Source: DASSKA01 sp963839365 (GTDB lineage Bacteria > Actinomycetota > Actinomycetes > Propionibacteriales > Nocardioidaceae). Taken from it: 64,000 nucleotides of DNA. A model generated the notes under the pieces. That model was not told the DNA's origin and ran no database searches. It worked only from the letters and a program-made list of their open reading frames with translations. Where the stretch lies: contig CAWIUT010000010.1 in the NCBI GenBank assembly GCA_963839365.1, forward strand, positions 310,001 to 374,000. The letters are read 5' to 3'. Positions 1-8,987 of this stretch are shown here, piece after piece; within the stretch, counting starts at the first letter, position 1, and every line of letters begins with the position of its first letter. The translations under genes and the position numbers were made by a program.

Positions 1-641
1 CGCGGCTTGGGCACGTTCTCGCCGAAGAACACCACGTGCGGCTTCAGCACCCCGTCGCAGAACACGCAACCGGGGACCACGAAGCCGTCGGTGCCGGCCA
101 GCTCGACGTCCCCGTCCGGCCGGCTCTCCGCCTCCCGGTGCGCCGCGGCGAAGCCGGGGTTGAGGTCCGAGAGCCGCTCGTGCAGCGACTCCCGGCCGCT
201 CAGCTGGCCGCAGGACAGGCAGACCACCTCCGCGATCCGCCCGTGCAGCGCGCACATCCGGGTCGAGCCGGCGGCCTCGTGCAGCCCGTCCACGTTCTGG
301 GTGATCAGCATCTGCTGCCGCCCGGCCGCCTCCAGCCCGGCCAGCGCGCGGTGCCCGCGGTTCGGCAGTGCGCGCGTCATCCGCGACCAGCCGACGTGGG
401 ACCGGGCCCAGTACCGCTGCCGCGCGGCCCGCCCGGACACGAACTCCTGGAAGGTCATCGGCGTGCGGGCCGGCGCTCCCGGCCCGCGGTAGTCGGGGAT
501 GCCCGAGTCGGTGCTCAGGCCGGCTCCGCTGAGCGTCAGGAACGGTCGGTCCCGCAACAGGGCCAGGGCCCGGTCCGCCCCGGGCGGCGCGTCGTAGGCC
601 GGGCCGGGTGCCGGGGCAGCGGTAGCGACCGGAACATCCAC
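1..641 (-). CDS. Sir2-family NAD-dependent protein deacylase (C-terminus outside window)
   Basis: Sirtuins remove acyl groups from protein lysines using NAD in the cytoplasm. Visible in order are the NAD-binding GAGLSTDSGIPDYRG segment (residues about 39-53), QNVDGLHEAAG near 114, the catalytic His in CALHGRI near 131, and two zinc CxxC pairs (CLSCG near 140, CVFCDG near 191) followed by LKPHVVFFGENVP. The reading frame runs off the left edge, so the last part of the Rossmann domain is missing. A GTG at 641 is chosen; an in-frame GTG at 662 is also possible but would leave only 9 bases to the divergent phosphatase gene. Neither start has a strong ribosome site. The family call is certain; the substrate is unknown. 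Confidence 0.93.
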   Translation of the reverse strand, partial: MDVPVATAAPAPGPAYDAPPGADRALALLRDRPFLTLSGAGLSTDSGIPDYRGPGAPARTPMTFQEFVSGRAARQRYWARSHVGWSRMTRALPNRGHRALAGLEAAGRQQMLITQNVDGLHEAAGSTRMCALHGRIAEVVCLSCGQLSGRESLHERLSDLNPGFAAAHREAESRPDGDVELAGTDGFVVPGCVFCDGVLKPHVVFFGENVPKP

Positions 642-671
642 GCAAGCCAGCGTACGTGCCACGATGGGCCC

Positions 672-1502
672 ATGACCTCGCCCTCCCGACCGGTGCGGAC
701 CTGGCTCTGCGACATGGACGGCGTGCTGGTGCACGAGGACGAGGTGATCCCCGGCGCCGCGGATTTCGTCAAGCGGCTGCAGGAACGCCGGCTGCCCTTC
801 CTGCTGCTCACCAACAACTCCATCTACACGCCGCGGGACCTGAAGGCGCGGCTGCACCGGAGCGGCATCGACGTGCCGGAGGACGCGATCTGGACCAGCG
901 CGATGGCCACCGCGCAGTTCCTGGACGGCCAGCGGCCCGGCGGTACGGCGTACGTGATCGGCGAGGCGGGGCTCACGACCGCGATGCACGAGATCGGCTA
1001 CGTGCTCTCGGAGCGGTCCCCGGACTACGTGGTGCTCGGCGAGACGAGAACCTACTCGTTCGAGGCGATCACCACCGCGATCCGGCTGATCGAGGACGGG
1101 GCCCGGTTCATCGCCACCAACCCCGACCCCACCGGGCCCAGCGTGCACGGGCCGCTGCCGGCCACCGGGTCGGTGGCGGCGCTGATCACCCGGGCGACCC
1201 GTGTGGACCCCTACTTCGTGGGCAAGCCGAACCCGCTGATGATGCGGTCGGCGCTGAACCGGATCGACGCGCACTCCGAGACCACGGTGATGGTCGGCGA
1301 CCGGATGGAGACCGACGTGGTGGCCGGGCTGGAGGCCGGGCTGCGCACCATCTTGGTGCTCACCGGCTCCACCCGCGCGCAGGACGTGGAGCGGTTCCCC
1401 TACCGGCCGACCCGGGTGGCGGACTCGGTGGCGGACCTGGTGGGCGTGGTCGAGGAGTGGGACGACATCGGGCCGGAGCAGGTCGTCGACTTCGCCGTCT
1501 GA
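672..1502 (+). CDS. HAD-IIA family hydrolase (NagD-like phosphatase)
   Basis: A 276-residue cytoplasmic phosphatase of the haloacid dehalogenase superfamily, subclass IIA with a C2 cap. The nucleophile motif DMDGVLV is at residues about 14-20, the second motif LLTNNS near 49, the conserved Lys in FVGKPNPLMM near 180, and the acidic motif MVGDRMETDV near 200. Length matches NagD, whose members dephosphorylate small sugar or nucleotide phosphates. The substrate cannot be told from the sequence. It starts at an ATG and is transcribed divergently from the sirtuin gene, with start codons only 10-30 bases apart, so the two genes probably share a compact promoter region. Confidence 0.9.
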   Translation: MTSPSRPVRTWLCDMDGVLVHEDEVIPGAADFVKRLQERRLPFLLLTNNSIYTPRDLKARLHRSGIDVPEDAIWTSAMATAQFLDGQRPGGTAYVIGEAGLTTAMHEIGYVLSERSPDYVVLGETRTYSFEAITTAIRLIEDGARFIATNPDPTGPSVHGPLPATGSVAALITRATRVDPYFVGKPNPLMMRSALNRIDAHSETTVMVGDRMETDVVAGLEAGLRTILVLTGSTRAQDVERFPYRPTRVADSVADLVGVVEEWDDIGPEQVVDFAV

Positions 1503-1564
1503 GCCGGTCCGGACAGATCCGACGATCCCTCACGGGATCCGGTGGGACGCCATAACATGCTCGA

Positions 1565-2230
1565 ATGCAACGGGAATGGGTGCCGCTGTCGGCGTCGTCG
1601 CTGGTCACCGGCGTGATGGCCCTGGTGCTGGGGAGCCTGCTCGGGCCGAGCACCAACGGCCGCAACGCGGCCGCCACCCTGCAAGTGGTGCTCCACCACG
1701 GCAGCCGGTGGATGGCGATGGCGGTGCTGTTCTTCATCGCCTCGGTCGCGCTCACGCTCGGGCTGCCCACGTTGCTGGCGCTGTTCGACAAGCCGCGCGG
1801 CCGCGCCCTCGGGCTGGTCGGCACCTCGGTGTTCCTGGTCGGCACGATCGGCACCTGCGGCTACAGCATGCTGATGACGTTCTTCCACGCCCTGGCCAAT
1901 GAGCACGCCGTCAACGCGGCACAGCTCGACTCGGCGGTCTCCGGTGGCTGGCTGGCGGTCTTCTTGTACCTGTGGGTCGTCGGCTTCATGGCCGGGGTGC
2001 TGCTGGTGGCCGCCGGCCTGCTCCGGGCTCGCAGCACCCCGCTGTGGGTGCCCATCTTGATGGTGGTGTTCGTCGCGCTGACCCCGGTGGTCGGCGACCT
2101 CGGCAAGGTGGGGCAGGTGCTGCAGCTGATGGCGCTGGCGGTCGCCCTGACCGGTGTGGCGATCGCCGCCACGTCCACCCCCGGCGCCCGTGAGGTGCAC
2201 CTGACCAGCCGGCGCCGCCAGCCGGTCTGA
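1565..2230 (+). CDS. Polytopic membrane protein of unknown function
   Basis: A 221-residue protein with about six hydrophobic segments (roughly residues 9-27, 45-72, 82-105, 127-152, 160-180 and 185-205) and a basic C-terminal tail ending in SRRRQPV. No catalytic motif is visible. The overall shape resembles small actinobacterial integral membrane proteins such as the DUF4386 type, but I do not recognise it with confidence. It follows the HAD gene after 62 bases in the same direction and converges with the isoaspartyl methyltransferase gene, with only four bases between their stops. Confidence 0.75.
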   Translation: MQREWVPLSASSLVTGVMALVLGSLLGPSTNGRNAAATLQVVLHHGSRWMAMAVLFFIASVALTLGLPTLLALFDKPRGRALGLVGTSVFLVGTIGTCGYSMLMTFFHALANEHAVNAAQLDSAVSGGWLAVFLYLWVVGFMAGVLLVAAGLLRARSTPLWVPILMVVFVALTPVVGDLGKVGQVLQLMALAVALTGVAIAATSTPGAREVHLTSRRRQPV

Positions 2231-2234
2231 CCGC

Positions 2235-2813
2235 TCAGGTCACCAGCGGCACGAACGCGTAGTGGCCGTGCCGCTCCACCTCCGTGCCCGACGCCGTACG
2301 TCGCACCACCAGCATCCGGCCGGCGACCGGCAGCACCATCCGGCCGGCCGGGCCGAGCTGGTCGACCAGCGACGCCGGCAGCTGCGAGGACTCCGCAGAG
2401 ACCAGGATCCGGTCGTAGGGCGCACGCTCGGGCAGGCCGAGCACCCCGGGAACGGCCTGCCCGATCGCCGTCCACGGCATCGCGTAGCCGGCCAGGTTGT
2501 CCCGGCCCCACTCCACCAGCTCGGGCACGATCTCCACCCCGTCGACCCGGCCCCGCTCGCCGACCAGGAAGCCGAGCAGCGCGGTCGTCCATCCCGAGCC
2601 GCAGCCGACGTCCAGGACCCGGTGCCCCGGGTGCACCTCGAGCAGCCGGAGCATGTCGCGCACGGTGCTGGGCTGGCTGTTGGTCTGGCCGAAGCCGATC
2701 TCCAGCGCCTGGTCGGATCCCGCCGCACGGCGCAGCGAGGCGGGCAGAAAGTCCGCCCGCTCGATGGCCTCGAACGCGGCCGCAAGCCGGTCCCCATCCA
2801 TGGGCCCGAGCAT
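2235..2813 (-). CDS. pcm: Protein-L-isoaspartate O-methyltransferase family protein
   Basis: A 192-residue SAM-dependent methyltransferase. PCMT enzymes methylate L-isoaspartyl residues of age-damaged proteins so that they can be repaired. The substrate-side motif GQTNSQPSTVRDML (about residues 46-59) precedes SAM motif I, VLDVGCGSGWTTALL (about 71-85), and acidic post-motif VDGVEIVPELV. The C-terminal strands RILVSAESSQLP and GRMVLPVAG are also typical. The ATG at 2813 is chosen because GGGAG lies six bases upstream; an ATG at 2801 is the alternative. Actinomycete homologues can instead act on lanthipeptides, but no such cluster is present here. Confidence 0.88.
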   Translation of the reverse strand: MLGPMDGDRLAAAFEAIERADFLPASLRRAAGSDQALEIGFGQTNSQPSTVRDMLRLLEVHPGHRVLDVGCGSGWTTALLGFLVGERGRVDGVEIVPELVEWGRDNLAGYAMPWTAIGQAVPGVLGLPERAPYDRILVSAESSQLPASLVDQLGPAGRMVLPVAGRMLVVRRTASGTEVERHGHYAFVPLVT

Positions 2814-2942
2814 AGGGCGCTCCCGCGGGTCGGCCGGGGCACCACCAGCGCGCGGCCGGGCCCGCGCCCGGTGGTGCGCATGTCCACCTGGCAAAGTGGG
2901 GGCCAGGGTCAGACAGGCGTGCCTACCCAGAGGAGATCATCC

Positions 2943-4130
2943 GTGCCCGATTCCGTGCGCGAGTTCGACGCCGTGCTCTTCGGCGCCACCGGATTCACCG
3001 GCGGGCTGACCGCGGAGTACCTCGCCCAGCACATGCCACCCGGCGGCCGCTGGGCGCTGGCCGGCCGCAGCGCGGAGCGGCTCGAGGAGCTGCGGGCCCG
3101 GCTGAGCGCCCTGGACCCGGGCTGCGCCGACCTCCCGCTGCTGCACGCCGACGTCACCGACGCGGAGTCGATGGCGCAGGTCGCCGCCCGCGCCCGGGTG
3201 GTGGCCAGCACCGTGGGCCCCTACCTGACCTACGGCGAACCGCTGGTCGCAGCCTGCGCCGCCGCCGGCACCGACTACGTCGACCTCACCGGCGAGCCGG
3301 AGTTCGTCGACCGGATGTACGTGGGCTACCACCAGCAGGCGGCGGCGTCCGGCGCGCGGCTGGTGCATGCCTGCGGGTTCGACTCGGTGCCGCACGACCT
3401 GGGCGCCCGGTTCACCGTGCTGCAGCTGCCCGAGGGGCTGCCCGTCCGGCTGCGCGGCGCGGTGCGCGCGCACGGTGCGCTGTCCGGCGGCACGCTGCGC
3501 AGCGCCGTCACCGCGATGTCGCGCACCCGGCAGATGAAGGAGGCCTCCGCCGCCCGGCGGGCGGTCGAGCCCCGGCCGACCGGCCGGCGGGTGCGTACGA
3601 TCGTCCGTCCGCCGCACCGGGACAAGGAGACGGGGCTGTGGCTGGTGCCGCTGCCGACGCTCGACCCGCTGGTGGTGAAGCGCTCCGCGGCCGCGCTCGA
3701 CCGCTACGGCCCGGACTTCGGCTACGGCCACTACGCCGCGGTCCGCCGGCTGGTCACCGTCGCGGCCGCCGCGGGTGGGCTCGGCGGTCTGGCGGCCGCG
3801 GTGCGGGTGCCGCCGGTGCGGGACGCGCTGCTGGCCCGCCTGCCGCAGCACGGGCCGTCGGAGTCCAAGCGGGCCCGGTCCTGGTTCAGCGTCCGGTTCG
3901 TCGGGGAGGCCGGCGACCAGCGGGTGGTGACCGAGGTGACCGGCGGGGATCCCGGGTACGGCGAGACCGCCAAGATGCTCGCGGAGTCGGCGATGTGCCT
4001 GGCCTTCGACGACAACCCACCCGCCTCCGGCCAGGTCACCACGGCCGCGGCGATGGGGGAGAACCTCACGGCTCGGCTGCGCAGCGCCGGCCTGACCTTC
4101 CGGTTGCTGGACACTTCTGGGGGCCGCTGA
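2943..4130 (+). CDS. Saccharopine dehydrogenase-like NAD(P)-binding reductase
   Basis: A 395-residue protein with an N-terminal Rossmann fold, FGATGFTGGLTAEYL (about residues 10-24), followed by the family pattern VVASTVGPYLTYGEPLVAACAAAGTDYVDLTGEPEFV (split across residues about 85-120) and HACGFDSVPHDLG. This is the saccharopine dehydrogenase/trans-acting enoyl reductase family found across actinobacteria and eukaryotes, often membrane-linked and acting on lipid intermediates in mycobacteria. A GTG start at 2943 is supported by GAGGAG seven bases upstream. It is alone in its direction, between the divergent methyltransferase gene and the transglycosylase gene. The substrate is unknown. Confidence 0.85.
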   Translation: MPDSVREFDAVLFGATGFTGGLTAEYLAQHMPPGGRWALAGRSAERLEELRARLSALDPGCADLPLLHADVTDAESMAQVAARARVVASTVGPYLTYGEPLVAACAAAGTDYVDLTGEPEFVDRMYVGYHQQAAASGARLVHACGFDSVPHDLGARFTVLQLPEGLPVRLRGAVRAHGALSGGTLRSAVTAMSRTRQMKEASAARRAVEPRPTGRRVRTIVRPPHRDKETGLWLVPLPTLDPLVVKRSAAALDRYGPDFGYGHYAAVRRLVTVAAAAGGLGGLAAAVRVPPVRDALLARLPQHGPSESKRARSWFSVRFVGEAGDQRVVTEVTGGDPGYGETAKMLAESAMCLAFDDNPPASGQVTTAAAMGENLTARLRSAGLTFRLLDTSGGR

Positions 4131-4253
4131 GGCCCCGAAGCCGCCCACCTGGGTCATGCGACGTACTCAGACCGGGCCATTTGTGTGGGGTTGCCCTGAC
4201 CGCGGGCGGGTACGTTTCCTAGGCTCGACGACGGGGAGAGCGGGGAACACAAC

Positions 4254-5843
4254 ATGGGTCGAGGTCTTGGCATGCGGCATGTCGCACGGCTCACCACGGG
4301 AACAGCCATGGCGGTGCTGCTCGGGGTGACGGCGACGCCGATGGTGCAGCAGCTGACCAACACCGCGGACGAGCAGGCGCATCCACGGGCCCGGGCAGGC
4401 ATCCACCTGCCTCAGTCCCAAGCACAGTCCCAGGCTCAGCACGGGCCGCAGTACCCGAACCCGTTCAAGGCCCAGGCGCCCGGAAGGCCGTTGCCGTGGC
4501 TGACCGGCGCCGAGCCGGCCGGGATGCTCTCGCCGAAGCCGGGACCCGGCAAGCACCACAGCAAGCAGGAGCTCACCGGCCCCAAGGGCACCCGGGTATG
4601 GGTGCCCAGCCTGCTGACCGACACCGGCATCCCGTACGCCGCCGCGCACGCCTACCACCACGCGGCACGCGTCGAGAACACCGTCGACCCGGCCTGCCAC
4701 ATCCCGTGGACGCTGCTGGCCGGGATCGGCCGGGTGGAGTCCGACCACGGGCAGTACGGCGGGTCCGTGCTCGCCGCGGACGGGATCTCCCACCCGGCGA
4801 TCCTCGGCGTGCCGCTCAACGGGCGGGGCAACGTGGCGGCGATCCCGGACACCGACAACGGCGTGCTCGACCACGACACCGTGTGGGACCGTGCCGTGGG
4901 CCCCATGCAGTTCCTGCCCAGCACCTGGCGGTCGTGGGCCCGTGACGGCGACGGTGACGGGGTGGCCAACCCCAACGACATCAACGACGCGGCGCTCGCG
5001 GCCGCGGCGTACCTGTGCGCCAGCGGCAACGACGTCGCCAACCCGGCCCAGATGCGGGTCGCGATCTACAGCTACAACCAGTCGAGCTACTACGTGGCGT
5101 TGGTGATGGCCTTCCAGCGCGGCTACCAGACCGGCGTGTTCGTGATGCCGCCTGCGCCGCAGCCCCCGCACAAGCACTCGCACAGGCACGCGCAAGGGGC
5201 ACACCACCACGCGAAGCCGGGCCACCACAAGAAGCCGGGCAAGCACCCGGGCAAACGCCCGACCAGACACCAGGCCGCGACCCTGGTCCAGGCCGCGGGC
5301 CGGCCCACCGGCGGCCTCAGCCCGGTCCGTAGCCTGTCCGGCTCACCGACCCACCGGCCGACGACGGCCAGCACCAAGACCAAGCCGGCGGCCACGACGA
5401 GCCCGTCGTCCTCGACCTCTTCGGGCTCGACGCCGAAGCCGAGCGGGGCCACCAGCGGCGGCTCCAGCACGCCGAGCACCTCGAGCCCGTCGACGTCGCC
5501 GAGCACCAGCTCCAGCCCGTCGGCCAGCTCTTCGCCGAGCGGCTCGCCGTCGGCCTCGGCGAGTCCCACGCTGACCACGGTCACCGGCGTGCTCAGCGCG
5601 TGCGGGAAGGACTGGTGCGTCGAGGGTGTGCCGCTGGACCTGGGCCCCGCCTCGCAGCTGGCCGCCACGGCCGCCCACGACCTCGACGGCGACGGGAAGC
5701 TGGAGACCAATGCCGAGGAGGTGGCCGGACTGGCCCTCACCGGCAAGAGCGTGACCCTGCTGGTCGCGCAGGGCTCCGGCTCCGACACGGTGTACACCAT
5801 CAACGGCGTGGACTACCGGTTCGCCGACGGCACCTTCGCCTGA
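4254..5843 (+). CDS. Secreted lytic murein transglycosylase with Ser/Thr/Pro-rich linker
   Basis: This 529-residue exported protein should cleave peptidoglycan glycan strands outside the membrane. An N-terminal hydrophobic segment (residues about 12-30, or 6-24 if the ATG at 4272 is used) acts as signal peptide or anchor. The SLT/MltB-type catalytic domain lies at about 115-290: AGIGRVESDHG with the probable catalytic Glu near 162, MQFLPSTWRSW near 222, and DGDGDGVANPNDI with NDAALAAAAYLC. A His/Lys/Pro-rich stretch and a Ser/Thr/Pro-rich low-complexity linker (about 300-440) follow. A small C-terminal domain (about 445-529) contains DLDGDGKLETNAEE, which resembles a calcium loop. The arrangement suggests a wall-spanning enzyme. 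Confidence 0.9.
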   Translation: MGRGLGMRHVARLTTGTAMAVLLGVTATPMVQQLTNTADEQAHPRARAGIHLPQSQAQSQAQHGPQYPNPFKAQAPGRPLPWLTGAEPAGMLSPKPGPGKHHSKQELTGPKGTRVWVPSLLTDTGIPYAAAHAYHHAARVENTVDPACHIPWTLLAGIGRVESDHGQYGGSVLAADGISHPAILGVPLNGRGNVAAIPDTDNGVLDHDTVWDRAVGPMQFLPSTWRSWARDGDGDGVANPNDINDAALAAAAYLCASGNDVANPAQMRVAIYSYNQSSYYVALVMAFQRGYQTGVFVMPPAPQPPHKHSHRHAQGAHHHAKPGHHKKPGKHPGKRPTRHQAATLVQAAGRPTGGLSPVRSLSGSPTHRPTTASTKTKPAATTSPSSSTSSGSTPKPSGATSGGSSTPSTSSPSTSPSTSSSPSASSSPSGSPSASASPTLTTVTGVLSACGKDWCVEGVPLDLGPASQLAATAAHDLDGDGKLETNAEEVAGLALTGKSVTLLVAQGSGSDTVYTINGVDYRFADGTFA

Positions 5844-5924
5844 CCCGCGGGCCGGTGCGCCCGGCCCGGGGCGGTTGCGAGCGAGCCTGTTTTCCGCGGA
5901 CAGGGGCGGGTACTCGACAAGGCG

Positions 5925-7439
5925 ATGCCCCCTGACCAGGACCCCGTAGCCGCCCCCGAGGAGGGGGAGGACTCCCAGGCCTACCCGGGCCGCTGGCGGG
6001 CGCTGGCGGTGACCTTGGTGGTCGGGTTCATGACCCTGCTCGACGTGACCATCGTCAATGTCGCGATCCCCTCCATCCAGAAGGGCCTGCACGCCTCGCC
6101 GCAGGGTGTGCAGTGGATCGTGTCCGGCTACGCGCTGACGTTCGGGCTGTCCCTGGTGGCCGGCGGCCGGCTCGGCGACGCCTTCGGGCGACGGCGGATG
6201 TTCCTGATCGGCCTGGTGGCGTTCACCGCGACCAGTGCCGCCGCCGGTGCGGCGAACAGCGAGACCTGGATCGTCGCCGCCCGGCTCGCCCAGGGGATCG
6301 CGGCCGGCATGCTCACCCCGCAGAACGCCGGCCTCATCCAGGAGCTGTTCAGGGGTCCGGAGCGCGGCCGCGCCTTCGGGGTGTTCGGCACCACGGTCGG
6401 CGTCTCCGCGGCCACCGGACCGGTGCTCGGCGGGCTGATCATCACCGCGTTCGGGGCCGAGCAGGGCTGGCGGTACGTGTTCTTCGTCAACGTTCCGCTG
6501 GGCCTGGTCGCGATGCTGCTGGCGGTCCGGCTGATCCCGCGCGCCTCGCCGCAGCACGGCGGGGTGCGCAGCAAGATCGACACGGTTGGGGCGATGCTGC
6601 TCGGTGGCACGGTGCTGTGCGTGCTGCTGCCGCTCGTGGACACGATGAGCAGCCCGGCCACCCCGTTGTGGGGGCTGCTCGTGCTGGTGCCGGTGCTCGG
6701 CTGGGCGTTCGTGCGCTGGGAGCGCCGGCTGATCGCCCGGGACCGCCCGCCGCTGCTCGACATCCGGCTGTTCCGCGAGGCGCCCGGCTACACGCCGGGC
6801 ATCGTGCTGGTGTCGGTGTACTTCTGCGGCTTCAGCGGGATCTGGCTGGTGCTCGCACTGTTCCTGCAGGACGGGCTCGGCTACACGCCGCTGGCCTCCG
6901 GGCTGACGGTGATGCCGTTCGCCGTCGGCTCGGCGACCAGCGCGGTGCTCGCCGGTCGGCTGGTGGACCGGCTCGGCCGGCGGCTGACCATCGGCGGGCT
7001 CGCGCTCGTGCTGGTGGGCTTCGCCGCGCTGGCGGTGGCGGTGCCCTCGGTGGCCCGCTCCGACATCGGCTACGCGGTCGCCGGTCCGCTGCTGCTGGCC
7101 GGTCTGGGTGCCGGGGCGGTGGTGTCGCCGAACTTCACGATGACCCTGTCCGACGTACCTCCCCGGATGGGTGGCGCCGCCGGGGGAGCGCTGCAGACCG
7201 GGCAGCGGATCGGCAGCGCGATGGGTGCGGCGCTGCTTGCCGCGACCTACCGGCTGAGCCTGCACGGGCTGGGCGTGGACGGGCCCGATGCGGTGCGGGC
7301 GACGTTCGGGTGCTCGATCGCGCTGATGCTGGTGGCGCTGACGCTCGCCGTCCTCGACCACCGCACCCGCCGGTCCCGCGCGGCCCGGGAGAACGAGGCC
7401 GACGCGCGGGCAGAAGCACCCGAGCGGGGCGCCGCGTGA
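5925..7439 (+). CDS. MFS drug exporter, DHA2 (EmrB/QacA) family
   Basis: A 504-residue proton-driven multidrug exporter with about 14 membrane segments. TM1 carries the family pattern LLDVTIVNVAIPSI (about residues 30-44). The loop after TM2 has motif A, GGRLGDAFGRRRMF (about 82-95). TM5 carries the antiporter motif C form GVSAATGPVLGGLI (about 157-170). The C-terminus is charged and cytoplasmic. It starts at ATG 5925, 81 bases after the transglycosylase, with no strong ribosome site. Its stop overlaps the GTG start of the next gene, so the two are probably translated together. Substrate specificity cannot be predicted. Confidence 0.92.
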   Translation: MPPDQDPVAAPEEGEDSQAYPGRWRALAVTLVVGFMTLLDVTIVNVAIPSIQKGLHASPQGVQWIVSGYALTFGLSLVAGGRLGDAFGRRRMFLIGLVAFTATSAAAGAANSETWIVAARLAQGIAAGMLTPQNAGLIQELFRGPERGRAFGVFGTTVGVSAATGPVLGGLIITAFGAEQGWRYVFFVNVPLGLVAMLLAVRLIPRASPQHGGVRSKIDTVGAMLLGGTVLCVLLPLVDTMSSPATPLWGLLVLVPVLGWAFVRWERRLIARDRPPLLDIRLFREAPGYTPGIVLVSVYFCGFSGIWLVLALFLQDGLGYTPLASGLTVMPFAVGSATSAVLAGRLVDRLGRRLTIGGLALVLVGFAALAVAVPSVARSDIGYAVAGPLLLAGLGAGAVVSPNFTMTLSDVPPRMGGAAGGALQTGQRIGSAMGAALLAATYRLSLHGLGVDGPDAVRATFGCSIALMLVALTLAVLDHRTRRSRAARENEADARAEAPERGAA

Positions 7440-8038
7440 GCGGCCTCGTGAGCAAGGGCCTGGTGTGGTACGTCAGCTACGGCTCCAACATGGCCGCGGC
7501 GCGGCTGGCCTGCTACCTGCAGGGCGGGCGGCCCACCGGCGGGTCCGTCGAGTACGACGGGGCTCGGGACCCGGCCCCGCCGCGCAGCAGCGCGCCGATG
7601 CGGCTGCCCGGCCGGGTGTTCTTCGCCGGCAGGTCCCGGGTCTGGGACGGCGGCGGGGTGGCCTACTACGACCACCACACCCCCGGCCCCACCGCGGCAC
7701 GCGGCTACCTGGTCACCGAGGAGCAGTTCAGCGACATCGTCGCGCAGGAGATGGGCCGGCGCCCGGGGGAGCGGCACGACCTGACCCGGCTGGTCGCCGT
7801 GGGGCGGCACGCGCTGGGGCCAGGAGGTTACGAGACGCTGCTGTACCTCGGCGACCGTGGCGGGGTGCCGATGGTGACCTTCACCTCCCCGCAGGGGATG
7901 GCCGACGTCAGCCGGACCCGGCCCTCCGCGGCGTACCTCGCGATGATCGCGCAAGGGCTGAGCGAGACACACGGGTGGGACGGTCGGCGGGTGGCGGGCT
8001 ACCTCGACGACCTGCTGGACGGGCCGGGGGCGTGCTGA
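7436..8038 (+). CDS. Gamma-glutamylcyclotransferase-fold-like protein
   Basis: A protein of about 200 residues. Near the N-terminus it has WYVSYGSNMAAARLACYL, and YGSN is the substrate-loop signature of gamma-glutamylcyclotransferase/AIG2-like proteins. The rest, including RVFFAGRSRVWDGGGVAYYD, RGYLVTEEQFSDIVAQEM and a C-terminal helix ending in YLDDLL, is consistent with that beta-barrel fold and its acidic catalytic position. Homologues in actinobacteria are sometimes labelled histone deacetylase, for which I see no motif. The GTG at 7436 overlaps the exporter stop codon; an in-frame GTG at 7448 is an alternative. Function is unknown, with possible gamma-glutamyl-amine turnover. Confidence 0.7.
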   Translation: MSGLVSKGLVWYVSYGSNMAAARLACYLQGGRPTGGSVEYDGARDPAPPRSSAPMRLPGRVFFAGRSRVWDGGGVAYYDHHTPGPTAARGYLVTEEQFSDIVAQEMGRRPGERHDLTRLVAVGRHALGPGGYETLLYLGDRGGVPMVTFTSPQGMADVSRTRPSAAYLAMIAQGLSETHGWDGRRVAGYLDDLLDGPGAC

Positions 8039-8189
8039 GTCGCCGCCGAGGAGTGCGGCCCCGCGCCGTAAGGTACCGAGAGTCCCGGCCGGCGCCGCCG
8101 GCAGCATCACGACAGCGAGACGAGGGTGAGTTGGGTCCACGCGAGGAGTTCGAACGCACGGGGTCACCGCGGACCGTCCGGGTGCCGCG

Positions 8190-8960
8190 ATGAGCGTGCG
8201 CAGCGAGGACCGCGCCCCGGCCGCCTCCCGCTCCGGCATGCCGTTCCAGGCGACCTGGCGGCTGCCGGTGGGCATCGTCATGCTGCTCGGGTTCGTGTGG
8301 ATCACCTGCTCGGTGCTGCTCCACGGACCGATGGTCAGGGTCGACCACCGGATCGACGCGTGGGTGGTCCACGACGTGCCGCACTGGCTGATCGTGCTGG
8401 CCCGCCGCTACCTGGTGCTGCCCGGGCAGCGGCTGTACAACGTGCCGCCGATGGCCGTCCTCGCCGGGATCCTCGCCTGGCGGCGCAAGCAGTGGCGTCC
8501 GCTGCTGGTGCCGATGGCGGTGATGATCTTCATGGCGCTGTTCGTGCCGGGCTTCAAGCTCTGGACCGGCCGCACCAACCCGATCAGCGGCGGTGACCAC
8601 CTGTGGGCCGGCGGCACCGAGTACCCGTCCGGGCACGAGATGAACGCCATCGTGGTGTGGGGGATGACCCTCGCGCTGGCCGCCTGCCTGGACTGGCCGG
8701 TGGGCCGGTGGCTCACCCGCCGCCGGCGGGCGGTGATCAACGCGCTGATCGCGGTGTGGATCTGGGTGATGGTCACTCTGGCGCGGACCCACTGGACCAC
8801 CGACGTGATCGCGAGCGTGTTCTTCGGAGTCCCGCTGCTGTGGGTGACCCTGCGGGTCGGCTTCACCAAGCCGCGGTCGCTGCCCGCGGACGGGTCCCCG
8901 GCCTTCGGGCCGGACCGGGAGCGGGACGAGGCCGTGAGCGACGGGCGGCCGAGCGACTAG
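8190..8960 (+). CDS. PAP2-family membrane phosphatase
   Basis: A 256-residue integral membrane protein with about six hydrophobic segments and the three-part phosphatidic-acid-phosphatase signature: KLWTGRTNP (about residues 118-126, first motif), YPSGHEMN with the catalytic His (about 145-152), and ARTHWTTDVIAS with the nucleophilic His and supporting Asp (about 195-206). Members dephosphorylate lipid phosphates or undecaprenyl pyrophosphate at the outer membrane face. It starts at ATG 8190, with a 150-base spacer after the previous gene, and converges with the SCO1 gene. Which lipid phosphate is used is not visible. Confidence 0.9.
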   Translation: MSVRSEDRAPAASRSGMPFQATWRLPVGIVMLLGFVWITCSVLLHGPMVRVDHRIDAWVVHDVPHWLIVLARRYLVLPGQRLYNVPPMAVLAGILAWRRKQWRPLLVPMAVMIFMALFVPGFKLWTGRTNPISGGDHLWAGGTEYPSGHEMNAIVVWGMTLALAACLDWPVGRWLTRRRRAVINALIAVWIWVMVTLARTHWTTDVIASVFFGVPLLWVTLRVGFTKPRSLPADGSPAFGPDRERDEAVSDGRPSD

Positions 8961-8987
8961 TCCGCTCCGCTCCCTCGGCGGCGGGCT

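Noticed and set aside
5343..7361. Very long open frames antisense to known genes (for example the 672-codon frame opposite the transglycosylase and exporter)
   Set aside because: In DNA this GC-rich, antisense frames stay open by codon bias alone. Their products are Arg/Gly/Pro/His-rich with no domain, and they overlap well-supported genes.
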